This document shows positions 35,897 through 45,351 of a DNA stretch of 64,000 bases, one piece after another. The position numbers and the translations under genes were made by a program. Every line of letters begins with the position of its first letter. Position 1 is the first letter of the stretch. The DNA is taken from NCBI RefSeq assembly GCF_001427285.1, contig NZ_LMFV01000061.1, forward strand, positions 156,043-220,042. The letters are read 5' to 3'. Under the pieces are notes generated by a model, which was not told where the DNA came from, made no database searches, and saw only the letters and a program-made list of their open reading frames with translations. The stretch is from Mesorhizobium sp. Root552 (lineage in GTDB: Bacteria; Pseudomonadota; Alphaproteobacteria; Rhizobiales; Rhizobiaceae).

Positions 35897-37177
35897 TTAC
35901 TTGCCGCGTTTCAACTTGCCCAGAATGTTGCCCAGCCCGGCTCGCTTCTTGACCTTGATCTCGCTGCGCCCCGTCAGCACGTGAGCGATTTCGTTGATCG
36001 TGGCGACCACCGGGCTCTTTGTGTCCATCTCGCCAAGCATGCGCCCGTTGTTGGAGGCGTTGCCGAACAGTTGCGGCTCGAAGGGGATGACTGCCATCGG
36101 CGTTATGCCGAGTGGTTCGGCGAAATCCTGCGCGGTGATTTCAGGTCTCTTCGGCACGCCGGCCTGGTTGATGATCAACTTCGGCGACGGATCGTTGGGA
36201 CGCAGCCGCTTCAGCATGTCCATCAGGTTCTTGGTGTTGCGGAGGTTGGCCAGTTCGGGCGTCGCCGTGATGACGACCTCATCCGCCTTCATGAGCGTGG
36301 TCTTGCTCCAGCCGCTCCAGATGTGGGGAACGTCGAGCACGAGGATAGGCGCCGTGCGCTGTGCGGTATCGATGATTTGCGAGAATGCATCGGAATCGAA
36401 GTCGTAGACACGCTCCAGCGTTGATGGCGCAGCCAGCAGCGACAGGTGTTCGGCGCACTGTGCAAGCAGGCGGTCAAGGTAAACCTCGTCGATCCGCTCC
36501 GGAGAAAACACCGCTTCGGCGATACCTTGGGCCGGGTCCTGATCGAAGTTGATGTTGGCGGTGCCAAAGGCCAGGTCGAGGTCGGCCACAACCACTTCTG
36601 ACTTGAACAGGGACGAGACCGCCCAGGCGACATTGTGGGCAACAGTGGAAGATCCCACGCCGCCCTTGGCGCCGACAAAAGCAATTGAGCGGCCAATCGG
36701 TTCCGCTTCCGGGTCGACAAAAATCGTCGAGACGACACTCACGATGTCCGCCATCGACACCGGAGCTATGACGTATTCCGAAATGCCGTTGCGGATCAGT
36801 TCGCGATAAAGGCCGACGTCGTTGTAATGGCCGATGACAACGACCTTTGTGCTGGGGTCGCAGTGTTCCGACAGCTGCGCGAGTTGCTCGAGCAACTGCT
36901 TCGGCTCGCTGCGCGATTCCAGCATGATCAGGTTGGGCGTCGGCGCAGTCTGGTAGAACTCCATCGCCGTCGCGATGCCGCCCATGTGCACCTTGACATG
37001 CGCCTTCGCCATGCGGCGATCTTCGGCTGCGCGTTCAATCGGATTGGCAACGCCGTCAGTGTCACAGAATGCCTGGATGGAGATGCGCGGTATCGGCCGC
37101 AGCGCCTGCAGGGCGGAGATTTCGCGCTGCGCGAGCTCGCCTGCGTCGTCCGTGGGCTCATAGGCAAGATTGCTCAT
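35897..37177 (-). CDS. cpaE: Pilus localisation protein CpaE/TadZ
   Basis: MinD/ParA-like protein of 426 residues that positions the Tad machinery. The N-terminal part is a receiver-like domain without an obvious phosphoacceptor arrangement, followed by a deviant Walker A GAKGGVGSSTVAHNVAW (about residues 170-186) and LVLDVPHIW. The C-terminus is basic. Located between cpaD and cpaF as in Caulobacter-type loci. Confidence 0.92.
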   Translation of the reverse strand: MSNLAYEPTDDAGELAQREISALQALRPIPRISIQAFCDTDGVANPIERAAEDRRMAKAHVKVHMGGIATAMEFYQTAPTPNLIMLESRSEPKQLLEQLAQLSEHCDPSTKVVVIGHYNDVGLYRELIRNGISEYVIAPVSMADIVSVVSTIFVDPEAEPIGRSIAFVGAKGGVGSSTVAHNVAWAVSSLFKSEVVVADLDLAFGTANINFDQDPAQGIAEAVFSPERIDEVYLDRLLAQCAEHLSLLAAPSTLERVYDFDSDAFSQIIDTAQRTAPILVLDVPHIWSGWSKTTLMKADEVVITATPELANLRNTKNLMDMLKRLRPNDPSPKLIINQAGVPKRPEITAQDFAEPLGITPMAVIPFEPQLFGNASNNGRMLGEMDTKSPVVATINEIAHVLTGRSEIKVKKRAGLGNILGKLKRGK

Positions 37178-37207
37178 GATCGTGCTCTTTCCTTGACTTC
37201 GCGCGGC

Positions 37208-37963
37208 CTAGTACTCGACTTCCGAAGTACGGATGAATTCATCTGGAATTCCGCGCTTGCGGTAAGCGTCGATGACCTCGCTGCGGTTCTCGGCATCGAT
37301 CGTGGTGCGCTTGCGCGGCCCAAGAAGATCGGCCGGATTGGCGATCTGCGCGGCCAGGTTGTTCTGGTAGGAGCAACCGAAATTGGCGTAGTGCTTGTTC
37401 TCGGTCGTCTCCGTAATGTCTTCCGGCCAGCGGCCGCATTTGTCGGTGTGCGCGCGGATCGACGTGTAGACCAGCCTTACCGGCGCCGATGTTTCCAGGG
37501 ATGTCGCCTGATAGGAGACCATCGCGATGCGGTCCCGGCGGATACCGTTTGCGGTCGCGAGTTTGGCGAAATCGCGAGCTGCCGATCGGGCGGCCAGTTC
37601 GTTCGCCGAGCCCGATGGCGTCGCGATCGTCAGCACTGGCGCCGCACTGGTGTCATAGGCGTCATAGAAGCCCAGCAGCACCTGGCGCTGCGACTGGGTC
37701 ATGCCCTTGGTCGAGGCCGCAACCGGCAGGTCGAGCTTCTGGTCCTTCTCCGAAATCATGATCGGATGATTGGTGCGATAGTCGTCGGGGATCGAGCCGA
37801 CGACGACACTGTCGCGGTTTGCGCATCCCGCCAGCAAGGCGGTAGCGATCACGACCAGGGCTGGCAGTGCCGGCTTGAGCCTGGTCATACCGGTTGACCG
37901 CTTAGCCGAAGCAGTCGTCCCCATCTGGAAACCTGTCTTGGACATGCCCGTTTCCCCGCTCAT
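37208..37963 (-). CDS. cpaD: Pilus assembly lipoprotein CpaD
   Basis: Predicted outer-membrane lipoprotein of 251 residues with lipobox LLAGCAN (Cys near residue 48). It contains the OmpA-like region and two Cys (DKCGRW, FGCSYQNNLAAQIANPADLLGPR) that mark CpaD proteins. Its ATG overlaps the cpaC stop by 4 bases (ATGA). A later ATG (MSKTGFQM) would also keep the signal peptide. Confidence 0.9.
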   Translation of the reverse strand: MSGETGMSKTGFQMGTTASAKRSTGMTRLKPALPALVVIATALLAGCANRDSVVVGSIPDDYRTNHPIMISEKDQKLDLPVAASTKGMTQSQRQVLLGFYDAYDTSAAPVLTIATPSGSANELAARSAARDFAKLATANGIRRDRIAMVSYQATSLETSAPVRLVYTSIRAHTDKCGRWPEDITETTENKHYANFGCSYQNNLAAQIANPADLLGPRKRTTIDAENRSEVIDAYRKRGIPDEFIRTSEVEY

Positions 37964-39465
37964 TTGTAGATGAAGCCAACAACGCCGTGATAGCGTCCTG
38001 CGGGCCTATCCGTCTGCATGGTGCCGTAAACCCGGTTGACGCGGCCAAGGAACATGCCGGCGCCGTCGCTTGCGGCATTGAAGTTGTCGTCAGGCTTGGC
38101 AAGATCGTTTCGAGCGACCGGGCGAGCCAGATAAGGCGTGATGATGATCACCAGTTCGGATTCGTTGCGGACAAAATCCCGGCTGCGGAACAAGGTGCCG
38201 AGCACCGGAATTTTGGTCAGGCCGGGAAGGCCGTTGACAGCCTGCCGGATGTCGTCGCGGACGAGGCCGGCGATCATCATGGAGCCGCCCGAAGGCAATT
38301 CCACGGTGGTGTCGGCCAATCGCTTGCGGATCGAGATGATGTTCGAGTCGTGCATGGAGATCGACGCTTCGGTCGTCGGCTCGGAAACCGAAGTCCTGAC
38401 CTTCAGGCTGATGCGTCCAGCTGAAAGCACGACCGGCTGGAATTCGAGACCGATGCCGTATTCGACCGTTCGATGGGTATAGGTGCGCTCGGAGGTGCCG
38501 TCGTCGTTCTGCTCGTTGCTGGCCTGGCTCAGGATGTTGTATTCGCCGCCAACCTTGAAGGTGGCCTTTTCGCCAGAGATCGCCGTCAATGTCGGCTCAG
38601 CCAGCGTCTTCATGACACCCGACTGTTCCATTGCATTGAAGTAGGCGCGCAGGTCAGAGTTTCCGATCGTCAGATTTGAGTCCGAAAGAACCTTGCCGAG
38701 GCCGGGGTATGTCTGGCTCAGGGCGCTCCAGACGATGCCGTTGCTGCCGCCGTTGCCGATCATGTTGACGCCGAGCTGCTTCATGACGGAGCGACTGACC
38801 TCGGCGACCGTCACCTTCAGCGTGACCTGGTCCTCGCCCATGATCTGGAGCATGTTAATGATGGCGCTTACCTGGCGCTCCGAGTCCGGATTGTCGATAT
38901 CGACGCCGCCATTGGCGGACCCACCGGCGGCCGTCTGCGAGTACTGGCCGGTCGTTGCCTCGCCACCCTTGACGAAGGCCTGCGCCAACTGGCTGGCGCG
39001 CTTGGCGTCCAGCGGTGTCTCGACGGTCCCGGTCAGGACAACGTTGTCGTTCAGCAACTCGACCTTGATGTCCGAGCCCGGAATGAAACGCTCGAGATAA
39101 TCTTCGAGGCCGGCAACGTCGCGCTCGACAGCGAGGTCGAGGCTTACGATCTGTTCGCCGTTGGGACCGAACACGAAGATGTTGGTTTCCCCGACCGACT
39201 TGCCAAACAGGTAAATGCGCCGCGAGGTGCGGGTTACCGCATCGGCAACGGCGGGATTGGCCACCAGAATGTCGTATGCATCGCTCGGCAGGTCGATGAC
39301 GACGGATTTGTTAAGCCCCAGCTTGACGCGCTGGTTCGCGGACGTGGCACCCACCCGGGTGCCTCCCGCCGCGTTCGCATCGGTTGTCGGAAGCGTGCTC
39401 GCCCCAACGAACACCAGGGCCAGTGTCGCGGCAAGCGTGGCCGGCAGTTTGCGATATGACATCAT
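37960..39465 (-). CDS. cpaC: Outer-membrane secretin CpaC/RcpA
   Basis: Secretin of 501 residues forming the outer-membrane channel for the Flp pilus. Signal peptide (LAATLALVFVGASTLPTTDANA), pilus N-domain (VIDLPSDAYDILVANPAVADAVTRTSRRIYLFGKSVGETN broken over two strands), BON domain, then the secretin domain with VPSGG-like VELPSGGSMMIAGLV. Overlaps cpaB and cpaD by 4 bases each side, so the three are translationally coupled. Confidence 0.95.
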   Translation of the reverse strand: MMSYRKLPATLAATLALVFVGASTLPTTDANAAGGTRVGATSANQRVKLGLNKSVVIDLPSDAYDILVANPAVADAVTRTSRRIYLFGKSVGETNIFVFGPNGEQIVSLDLAVERDVAGLEDYLERFIPGSDIKVELLNDNVVLTGTVETPLDAKRASQLAQAFVKGGEATTGQYSQTAAGGSANGGVDIDNPDSERQVSAIINMLQIMGEDQVTLKVTVAEVSRSVMKQLGVNMIGNGGSNGIVWSALSQTYPGLGKVLSDSNLTIGNSDLRAYFNAMEQSGVMKTLAEPTLTAISGEKATFKVGGEYNILSQASNEQNDDGTSERTYTHRTVEYGIGLEFQPVVLSAGRISLKVRTSVSEPTTEASISMHDSNIISIRKRLADTTVELPSGGSMMIAGLVRDDIRQAVNGLPGLTKIPVLGTLFRSRDFVRNESELVIIITPYLARPVARNDLAKPDDNFNAASDGAGMFLGRVNRVYGTMQTDRPAGRYHGVVGFIYK

Positions 39466-40277
39466 TTCCTTGCCCCCACTTCGGAAATTTCGCCTGACCT
39501 GATCAACCGGACCGTGCCGCGGCGACCTGCGCCGTTCACGAGATAGTCGGCCTGGTCCAGGTTTGTCTCCTGCGTGTCCTTGATGGATCGCAGCGCAAGT
39601 GTCAGCCGGTCGGCCATCTGCTGCGCCACGGTGATGATCTCTGCCTGTTCGGGCGTGAGTTCCAGGGTTGCCGTCTGGCCGACCCTGGTCTTCTTGCCTT
39701 CCTCGTCTTCCTGGATGGTCTGGTCGATTGCGAGTACGCGTATGTTCTTCAGGATGGTTTCAGTGCTGAAACCAGTGCCCCCGCCAACCGCGTCCGAGCG
39801 GCGGGTCATGATGACGTCGACGAAATCGTTCGGCAGGATGAAGCCGCCGGCGGAAGTATCTGCGGCAATCGAAGTCGCAACGGCCCGGGCACCTGCGGGC
39901 AGCATCGACGACATGAAACTTTGACCTTCGTCGATCAGCTTGACCCGACGCAGTGGCTCGCCGCTATACATCGACATGCGCGCGACCGAGCCTTTCAGCT
40001 TTTCGATCGCGTCAGGTTCGTTGGCCCGCGTAATGAAATTGGGGTCGATCGTGCCGGTTGGCCAAGGCGCCCACTTTATATTGTCGCCCAGCGGGCTTCC
40101 CATCGCGACGTCGCCTGACAGGATAGCCACTTCCTGCACAGGAACGGCAGGAGACTGTGGACCGGGGCTGACGACCACCTGTGCCGGCGGAGGAGCCACC
40201 ATGTTCTTGGCGACAAACCCCGCGCCGCCCGCAGCAACTGCGGCCACGCCCAGAATTATCAATCGGGATGCAGGCAT
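39462..40277 (-). CDS. cpaB: Pilus assembly protein CpaB/RcpC
   Basis: Periplasmic, membrane-anchored protein of 271 residues with an N-terminal helix (LIILGVAAVAAGGAGFVA) and an SAF domain that may bind peptidoglycan or glycan. I chose the ATG at 40277 because GAGG precedes it and the helix then starts at residue 6; the frame runs on to 40334. It follows an AT-rich promoter region and begins the coupled cpaB-cpaC-cpaD set. Confidence 0.9.
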   Translation of the reverse strand: MPASRLIILGVAAVAAGGAGFVAKNMVAPPPAQVVVSPGPQSPAVPVQEVAILSGDVAMGSPLGDNIKWAPWPTGTIDPNFITRANEPDAIEKLKGSVARMSMYSGEPLRRVKLIDEGQSFMSSMLPAGARAVATSIAADTSAGGFILPNDFVDVIMTRRSDAVGGGTGFSTETILKNIRVLAIDQTIQEDEEGKKTRVGQTATLELTPEQAEIITVAQQMADRLTLALRSIKDTQETNLDQADYLVNGAGRRGTVRLIRSGEISEVGARK

Positions 40278-40346
40278 CTGCTTGAACCTCGCCCTTGGCA
40301 AACCATTCAGCCAGGCGAGACTTTGCAGCCGCAATCGTCAAATTAT

Positions 40347-40381
40347 GGTTAATGCAATGCTTACGAATGTGATTAATTTAA
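40347..40381. promoter_or_regulatory. AT-rich promoter region of cpaB with TTAA boxes
   Basis: The gap between the prepilin peptidase gene and cpaB is AT-rich and holds TTAACC (complement, 40352-40347), and two TTAA boxes at 40373-40376 and 40378-40381. These are possible CtrA contacts, but none has the ideal TTAA-N7-TTAA spacing. Confidence 0.3.
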
Positions 40382-40466
40382 CGTTTATATAAATTGTACC
40401 GAACAGGCGCTGGCGCGGCCCGCTGCGGAAGCGCGGCAAGCTCCAGATCGGAATTGCTTTGAAATA

Positions 40467-40994
40467 TCAGGCCGACAGCCGTTCGAGCGCCCAGATCATG
40501 AGGGGCGTCTGCGGATAAACGATCAGGCCGCCAATGCCGAGCGCGATACCATAAGGAACGCCGGTCTTTTCATCCGCGAAGTGGCGCAGAAACATGTTGG
40601 CCTTTGTAATCGGCGCCAGCATCGAGCTGCGGAACATCAAAATTGCAAGCGTCAATAGGCCGCCAACCACCGCGGCAACGACGAGATATTGTACAAGCGC
40701 GATATCGAAGCCCATCCATACTGCCGTCGCGGCCATGAGTTTGGCGTCGCCGCCGCCCATGCCGCCCAGGGCGAATAGCGCAAAGGTTACGCTCAACATC
40801 ATTGCACCCGCTGCAAGATGCCAGCCAAGGTCTGTCCAGGCCATTCCCGTCAGCGGAGCGATCACCACGAAGCTGCCCAGCAACAGGAGCGACACCCGGT
40901 TTGCGATCGTCATGGACAACATGTCCGACACGGCGGCAAACACCATGCAAAAGGGGAAAACCACAAAGATCAGTGCCTCGAGCATGGGTCCCAC
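40467..40994 (-). CDS. cpaA: Prepilin peptidase (CpaA/TadV)
   Basis: Integral membrane aspartic peptidase of the A24 family, 175 residues, that trims Flp-type prepilin leaders. The catalytic GGMGGGDAKLMAA motif carries one Asp, and the other is in AAVSDMLSMTIANR near the N-terminus. About six hydrophobic segments. The start may be ATG 40994 or 40985. It lies upstream of cpaB on the same strand but across a 189-base gap. Confidence 0.9.
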   Translation of the reverse strand: MGPMLEALIFVVFPFCMVFAAVSDMLSMTIANRVSLLLLGSFVVIAPLTGMAWTDLGWHLAAGAMMLSVTFALFALGGMGGGDAKLMAATAVWMGFDIALVQYLVVAAVVGGLLTLAILMFRSSMLAPITKANMFLRHFADEKTGVPYGIALGIGGLIVYPQTPLMIWALERLSA

Positions 40995-41120
40995 ACGAGA
41001 ATTCGATCAGCAACGCCAATGCTCATACAATCGCTGCGTTAAGGATCGGTGAGCAGAAATCGGAAAATAAGGGAGGATTGCAGGTTCGGAGGCTGCCGGC
41101 TGCGCCTCCGGTCGTGCGGC

Positions 41121-41135
41121 TTAACCGTTGGTTCA
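41121..41135 (+). promoter_or_regulatory. CtrA-like site upstream of the pilus N-domain gene
   Basis: TTAA CCGTTGG TTCA is the TTAA-N7-TTAA arrangement with one change, placed about 50 bases before the ATG of the next gene. It fits cell-cycle control of pilus genes known from Caulobacter. Confidence 0.35.
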
Positions 41136-41185
41136 CCAATCCCGTTCATATTCCGTTGAACACTCGCGGGTCCGGAGATCAGGTG

Positions 41186-41605
41186 ATGGCCATGTCGAAA
41201 TCGATTTTTCTTGCGGCGGCACTGGTGGTTGGAGCTGCCTGTGTTTCATCAGCTGCAATGGCTTCCGGTATCGAAGTCACCATGAACCAGGCCAAGATCG
41301 TCAAACTCGCACGCGCAGCCGACACAATCGTGGTCGGCAATCCGGCCATTGCGGATGCTTCGGTGCAGGACGCTTCGACCGTGGTTCTGACCGGCAGGGG
41401 CTTCGGGGTCACCAACCTCGTCATCCTCGACAAGGATGGCAATCCTATCATCGACGAGCAGGTTACCGTCGTTCGCCAGACTGCAGCCACGGTGCGCATC
41501 TATCGCCGCTCGCAGGTGCAGACGATGTCATGTTCGCCTTATTGCGAAAGCTCGTTCAAGAGCGATGCCGAACGGATTTCCGAAGCCGAGATGAACAACC
41601 AGTAG
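41186..41605 (+). CDS. Exported pilus-assembly N-domain protein
   Basis: Protein of 139 residues with a signal peptide (SIFLAAALVVGAACVSSAAMA) and a single domain matching the N-terminal pilus domain of secretins (MNQAKIVKLARAADTIVVGNPAIADASVQ, GFGVTNLVILDKDGNPI). It has a C-terminal Cys pair (MSCSPYCES) that the secretin copy lacks. It may help CpaC assemble. GGAG precedes the ATG at 41186. It starts the plus-strand arm of the tad cluster. Confidence 0.85.
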   Translation: MAMSKSIFLAAALVVGAACVSSAAMASGIEVTMNQAKIVKLARAADTIVVGNPAIADASVQDASTVVLTGRGFGVTNLVILDKDGNPIIDEQVTVVRQTAATVRIYRRSQVQTMSCSPYCESSFKSDAERISEAEMNNQ

Positions 41606-41741
41606 CCGGCCAGCGACCGCATCCGGTACGGTTATTGGAAAGTTAAGCACGCTCGGCGCAATTTAGCGGTCATTCAAACCGGACTTCAACAGCTCTCATA
41701 TAAGGTTTGCCCGAACCGTAAAGGGTCGAGGCATAACGGAC

Positions 41742-42326
41742 ATGGGTAGCGTCTCCAGCATTGTGGACAGCCGCAGCAGCACGAGGCGAAGCGGTCTCCT
41801 GGCCAGATTTCGGCGGGACCGCGAAGGCAGCGTTGCCGTCGAGTTCACGATGCTCGCCATTCCGTTCTCCATGCTGGTTTTTGCAGTCCTTGAGACCTGC
41901 ATTTCCTTTGCTGGCCAGGAAGTTCTGGCCAATGCCACCGACGACATCGCCCGCCAGATGCGAACGGGCCAGATCCGGACCATCAACGAAACCGATCTTC
42001 GCAATCTCGTCTGCAGCCGTCTTGAAATCATTGTGACGAGTGGCTGCCCGGGATTGAAGATCGATCTGCGCACGCTGACGAGCTTCAACGAAGGAACGAA
42101 GCATAGTTTCATGATCGACAAGGGGTCCAACCAGGTCACCCTGCTCTATGCCGGCGGAAACACCGCCTTCACCACGCAGCTCGGTGAAGCAGGAACGAAG
42201 AACATGCTTCGCGTCTTCTACAAATGGCCGGTCATAACCGACTTCATGAGCAAATATATCTCCAACATGAGTGACGGAACGACGCTGCATTTCGCCACCA
42301 TGACCTGGCAGAACGAACCTTTCTGA
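41742..42326 (+). CDS. TadE-like pseudopilin
   Basis: Membrane protein of 194 residues with a basic N-terminus, then the TadE signature REGSVAVEFTMLAIPFSMLVFAVLE, where the EF and hydrophobic helix mark the pseudopilin leader, and a Cys pair (LVCSRL, TSGCPG) in the exported part. Minor pilin or assembly factor of the Flp pilus. Preceded by a 136-base gap from the N-domain gene. Confidence 0.87.
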   Translation: MGSVSSIVDSRSSTRRSGLLARFRRDREGSVAVEFTMLAIPFSMLVFAVLETCISFAGQEVLANATDDIARQMRTGQIRTINETDLRNLVCSRLEIIVTSGCPGLKIDLRTLTSFNEGTKHSFMIDKGSNQVTLLYAGGNTAFTTQLGEAGTKNMLRVFYKWPVITDFMSKYISNMSDGTTLHFATMTWQNEPF

Positions 42327-42364
42327 CAACAATCCGGGTATCGGCGGGCAAAGGGACAACAAAA

Positions 42365-42985
42365 ATGCTGGGTGCGGGGGCACATCGAAAAAGGACCGGC
42401 TTCCTGTCGCGGCTGGTGAATTTCGGGCGGGACCGCCGGGCGGTCGCGGCAGTCGAGTTCGCTTTCATCGCTCCGATCCTGCTCATCATGTATTTCATCA
42501 CCGTCGAGGCGGTCCAGGCGATTGAAACCAGCAAGAAGGTCAGCCGGCTCGGCAGCATGGTCGCCGACCTCGTCGCCCAGCAGGACCAGGTTTCCACAAC
42601 CGTACTTCAGGACATCATAAAGATCGGCGCGTCGGTAATGCGCCCCTACGACCGCTCGTTTCCGACGGTCAAGATCACCGGCATCAGGATATCGAACGAC
42701 GCAGGCGCGAACCCCACGGTCATCTGGTCCTACCAGGGCGTCGGCACTGAATTTACAGTGCCTTACACAAAGAATTCGCCCACCTCGGTGCCGCCTGCGC
42801 TCAAGGTCGCGGGAACGTTCCTGATCAGGGTCGAGAGCCAGCTTGTCTACAATCCGATCATTGCCTGGGCGGTAGATGGCAACAAGGCAACCGGACTTGC
42901 CGGCATCTTCAACGATACGCCGATGAACGAAATCTACTATCTGCGACCCCGCGTCCTGCAGGAAATCGCCTGCTCCAACTGCTGA
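42365..42985 (+). CDS. TadE/TadG-like pilus protein
   Basis: Second pseudopilin-like protein, 206 residues, starting with a basic segment and RRAVAAVEFAFIAPILLIMYFITVE. The rest is extracytoplasmic and ends in a Cys pair (CSNC). It is shorter than true TadG proteins that carry a von Willebrand A domain. It follows the first TadE-like gene by 38 bases, and they are probably cotranscribed. Confidence 0.85.
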   Translation: MLGAGAHRKRTGFLSRLVNFGRDRRAVAAVEFAFIAPILLIMYFITVEAVQAIETSKKVSRLGSMVADLVAQQDQVSTTVLQDIIKIGASVMRPYDRSFPTVKITGIRISNDAGANPTVIWSYQGVGTEFTVPYTKNSPTSVPPALKVAGTFLIRVESQLVYNPIIAWAVDGNKATGLAGIFNDTPMNEIYYLRPRVLQEIACSNC

Positions 42986-43174
42986 CCGGGCTTCGGAAAA
43001 CCATCAGCCGTTCACTTGCGAATTGCCAAGCGTCGGACTGATGCCTATGTCTGGATGACAACGAAACAGCGCTGCGATCTATCCTGTCGCAACGCCGTTT
43101 CATTCATTCGCGCCAGGCGCAGTCGGAAGCGGTAACGCCTTCCCTAGCCGACGCTTCCGCTTGGCAAGGCTTAA

Positions 43175-44431
43175 ATGGCGCGCGCATTCATTTTCGTACT
43201 CGATTCATTCGGCATCGGCGGCGCGGCGGATGCCGACCGCTATGGCGATGCCGGCTCGAACACGTTCGGCCACATCGCCGAAGCCTGTGCGGCAGGCAAG
43301 GCAGATGTTGCCGCCTTGCGCGCAGGGCCGCTTCAGCTGCCGAACATGATGGCGCTCGGCCTTGGCGAAGCCGCGAAGGTCGCGTCCGGTTTCTCCCTTG
43401 AAGGCCAGCCGGGCTCAAAGCTTTCTGCTTCATCCTTTCATGGCGCGGCGCAAGAAGTGTCGAGCGGCAAGGATACGCCGTCGGGCCACTGGGAGATCGC
43501 AGCGCTGCCCGTCCGCTTCGACTGGGGTTATTTTCCAGACACCGTGCCAACCTTTCCGCAGTCGCTGACGGATGCCATGGTCAGGCAAGGCAATGTGCCG
43601 GGCATTCTGGCCAACTGCCATGCATCCGGCATCGAGGTCATCGAGAATTTCGGCGAAGAGCACATCCGAACCGGCAAGCCGATCTGCTACACTTCCGTGG
43701 ACTCGGTACTCCAGATCGCAGCCCACGAAACGCATTTCGGACTGGAGCGCCTCTACGAGTTCTGCGCGGTCGTGCGACGGCTGTGCGACCCGCTCAATAT
43801 CGGCCGCGTCATCGCCCGTCCCTTTGTCGGTGAGACGAAGGCCACGTTCACGCGCACGCCCAACCGCCGCGACTACGCCGTTCCGCCGCCGCAACCGACC
43901 CTTCTCGACCGCCTGACCGGGCGCGGCAGCCGCGTCATCGCCATCGGCAAGATCGGCGACATCTTTGCCCATCGCGGCATTTCGGAAATCCGCAAGGGTG
44001 TCGGCAACATGGCGATGTTCGACAAGGCGCTTGGCGCCATCGACGACGCCCGGGACGGCGAACTCGTCTTTGCCAACTTCGTCGATTTCGACACCGAATT
44101 CGGCCACCGGCGCGATGTTGCAGGCTATGCTGCGGCCCTGGAAGCTTTCGATCGCCGCATACCCGAGGCGTTGGCCCGCCTGAAGCCCGGCGACCTTTTC
44201 CTTTTGACGGCGGACCACGGCAACGACCCGACCTGGCACGGCACCGACCACACGCGCGAGCGCATCCCGGTCATCGGCATGGTCCCGGGAATGGCCGGCG
44301 GCGCCATCGGGTTGCGGCCAACCTTTGCCGATATCGGCGAAACGGTTGCCGAGCATCTTGGATTGCCGCCTGGCCCGCACGGCGCCTCATTCTACAAGGC
44401 GCTCGGCGGGGCGGTGAACAAGCATGCCTGA
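43175..44431 (+). CDS. deoB: Phosphopentomutase
   Basis: Interconverts ribose or deoxyribose 1-phosphate and 5-phosphate in nucleoside salvage; alkaline-phosphatase-like metalloenzyme. Of 418 residues, it begins ARAFIFVLDSFGIGGAADADRYGD (metal Asp), contains GKDTPSGHWEI with the phosphoacceptor Thr, and LLTADHGNDPTWHGTDHTRE with metal ligands. AAGG precedes the ATG. It overlaps mutM by 8 bases. Confidence 0.96.
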   Translation: MARAFIFVLDSFGIGGAADADRYGDAGSNTFGHIAEACAAGKADVAALRAGPLQLPNMMALGLGEAAKVASGFSLEGQPGSKLSASSFHGAAQEVSSGKDTPSGHWEIAALPVRFDWGYFPDTVPTFPQSLTDAMVRQGNVPGILANCHASGIEVIENFGEEHIRTGKPICYTSVDSVLQIAAHETHFGLERLYEFCAVVRRLCDPLNIGRVIARPFVGETKATFTRTPNRRDYAVPPPQPTLLDRLTGRGSRVIAIGKIGDIFAHRGISEIRKGVGNMAMFDKALGAIDDARDGELVFANFVDFDTEFGHRRDVAGYAAALEAFDRRIPEALARLKPGDLFLLTADHGNDPTWHGTDHTRERIPVIGMVPGMAGGAIGLRPTFADIGETVAEHLGLPPGPHGASFYKALGGAVNKHA

Positions 44432-45311
44432 GCTTCCCGAAGTCGAAACCGTCCGGCGCGGGTTGCAGCCCGTCATGGAAGGCGCGCGCATCATCAGCGT
44501 CGAGGCCCGGCGACCGGATTTGCGCTTTCCGTTCCCGGAAAAATTTGCCGAGCGGCTCACGGGCAAGACGGTCACCGCACTCGGACGCCGCGCCAAATAC
44601 CTCACCATGCACATGGATGGCGGTCCAACCCTGATCTGCCATCTCGGCATGACCGGCTCCTTCCGCATCGAGGCTGGCGAGGAAAGCGCGACGCCCGGCA
44701 TATTCCACTATGAGCGGTCCAAGGATGGCGCGCACGATCACGTCGTCTTCAATCTCACCTCCCCGCAAGGCTCGCACCGCGTGGTCTTCAACGATCCGCG
44801 CCGGTTCGGCTTCATGCTGTTCAGCGAAACCGTCCCCGACGAGCATCCGATGCTTTCCGGCCTCGGCGTGGAACCGACCGGCAACACGCTCGACGGCGCG
44901 CTGCTTTCCTCATTGCTGAAGGACCGTCGAACGCCGCTCAAGGCAGCCCTGCTCGACCAGCGCCTGATCGCCGGGCTCGGCAATATCTATGTCTCCGAGG
45001 CGCTGTGGCGCGCGCGCCTTTCGCCATTGCGGGCCGCAGGCACGATCGCCACCAAGGGCCGCAAGGCCAAGGCGCAAAGCGAGCGACTCGCCGAGGCGAT
45101 CCGCTCCGTCATCGCCGATGCAATCGCGGCGGGCGGCTCTTCGCTGCGCGACTATATGCATACGGACGGTTCGCTCGGCTATTTCCAGCACTCATTTGCA
45201 GTCTATGACCGCGAAGGCGTCGCCTGCCCGACGCCGGGTTGCGCCGGCCATGTCGAACGGATCGTGCAAAGCGGCCGCTCAACCTTCTATTGCCGCGCGT
45301 GCCAGGAGTAA
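44424..45311 (+). CDS. mutM: Formamidopyrimidine-DNA glycosylase
   Basis: Base-excision repair enzyme removing 8-oxoguanine. The N-terminal MPELPEVETVRRGL supplies catalytic Pro2 and Glu3, H2TH region GLGNIYVSEALW is present, and the C-terminal zinc finger has CPTPGC (C-x4-C) and FYCRACQ (C-x2-C). At 295 residues it is of standard length. It overlaps deoB by 8 bases. Confidence 0.97.
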   Translation: MPELPEVETVRRGLQPVMEGARIISVEARRPDLRFPFPEKFAERLTGKTVTALGRRAKYLTMHMDGGPTLICHLGMTGSFRIEAGEESATPGIFHYERSKDGAHDHVVFNLTSPQGSHRVVFNDPRRFGFMLFSETVPDEHPMLSGLGVEPTGNTLDGALLSSLLKDRRTPLKAALLDQRLIAGLGNIYVSEALWRARLSPLRAAGTIATKGRKAKAQSERLAEAIRSVIADAIAAGGSSLRDYMHTDGSLGYFQHSFAVYDREGVACPTPGCAGHVERIVQSGRSTFYCRACQE

Positions 45312-45351
45312 GCTACAGCCAAGGCACGCCATCATATCGGGAGACATCGCC

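Noticed and set aside
40995..41185. A hidden Flp pilin gene in the gaps of the tad cluster
   Set aside because: I read the gaps near cpaA, cpaB and the TadE-like genes for a short frame with a pilin leader and hydrophobic helix and found none.
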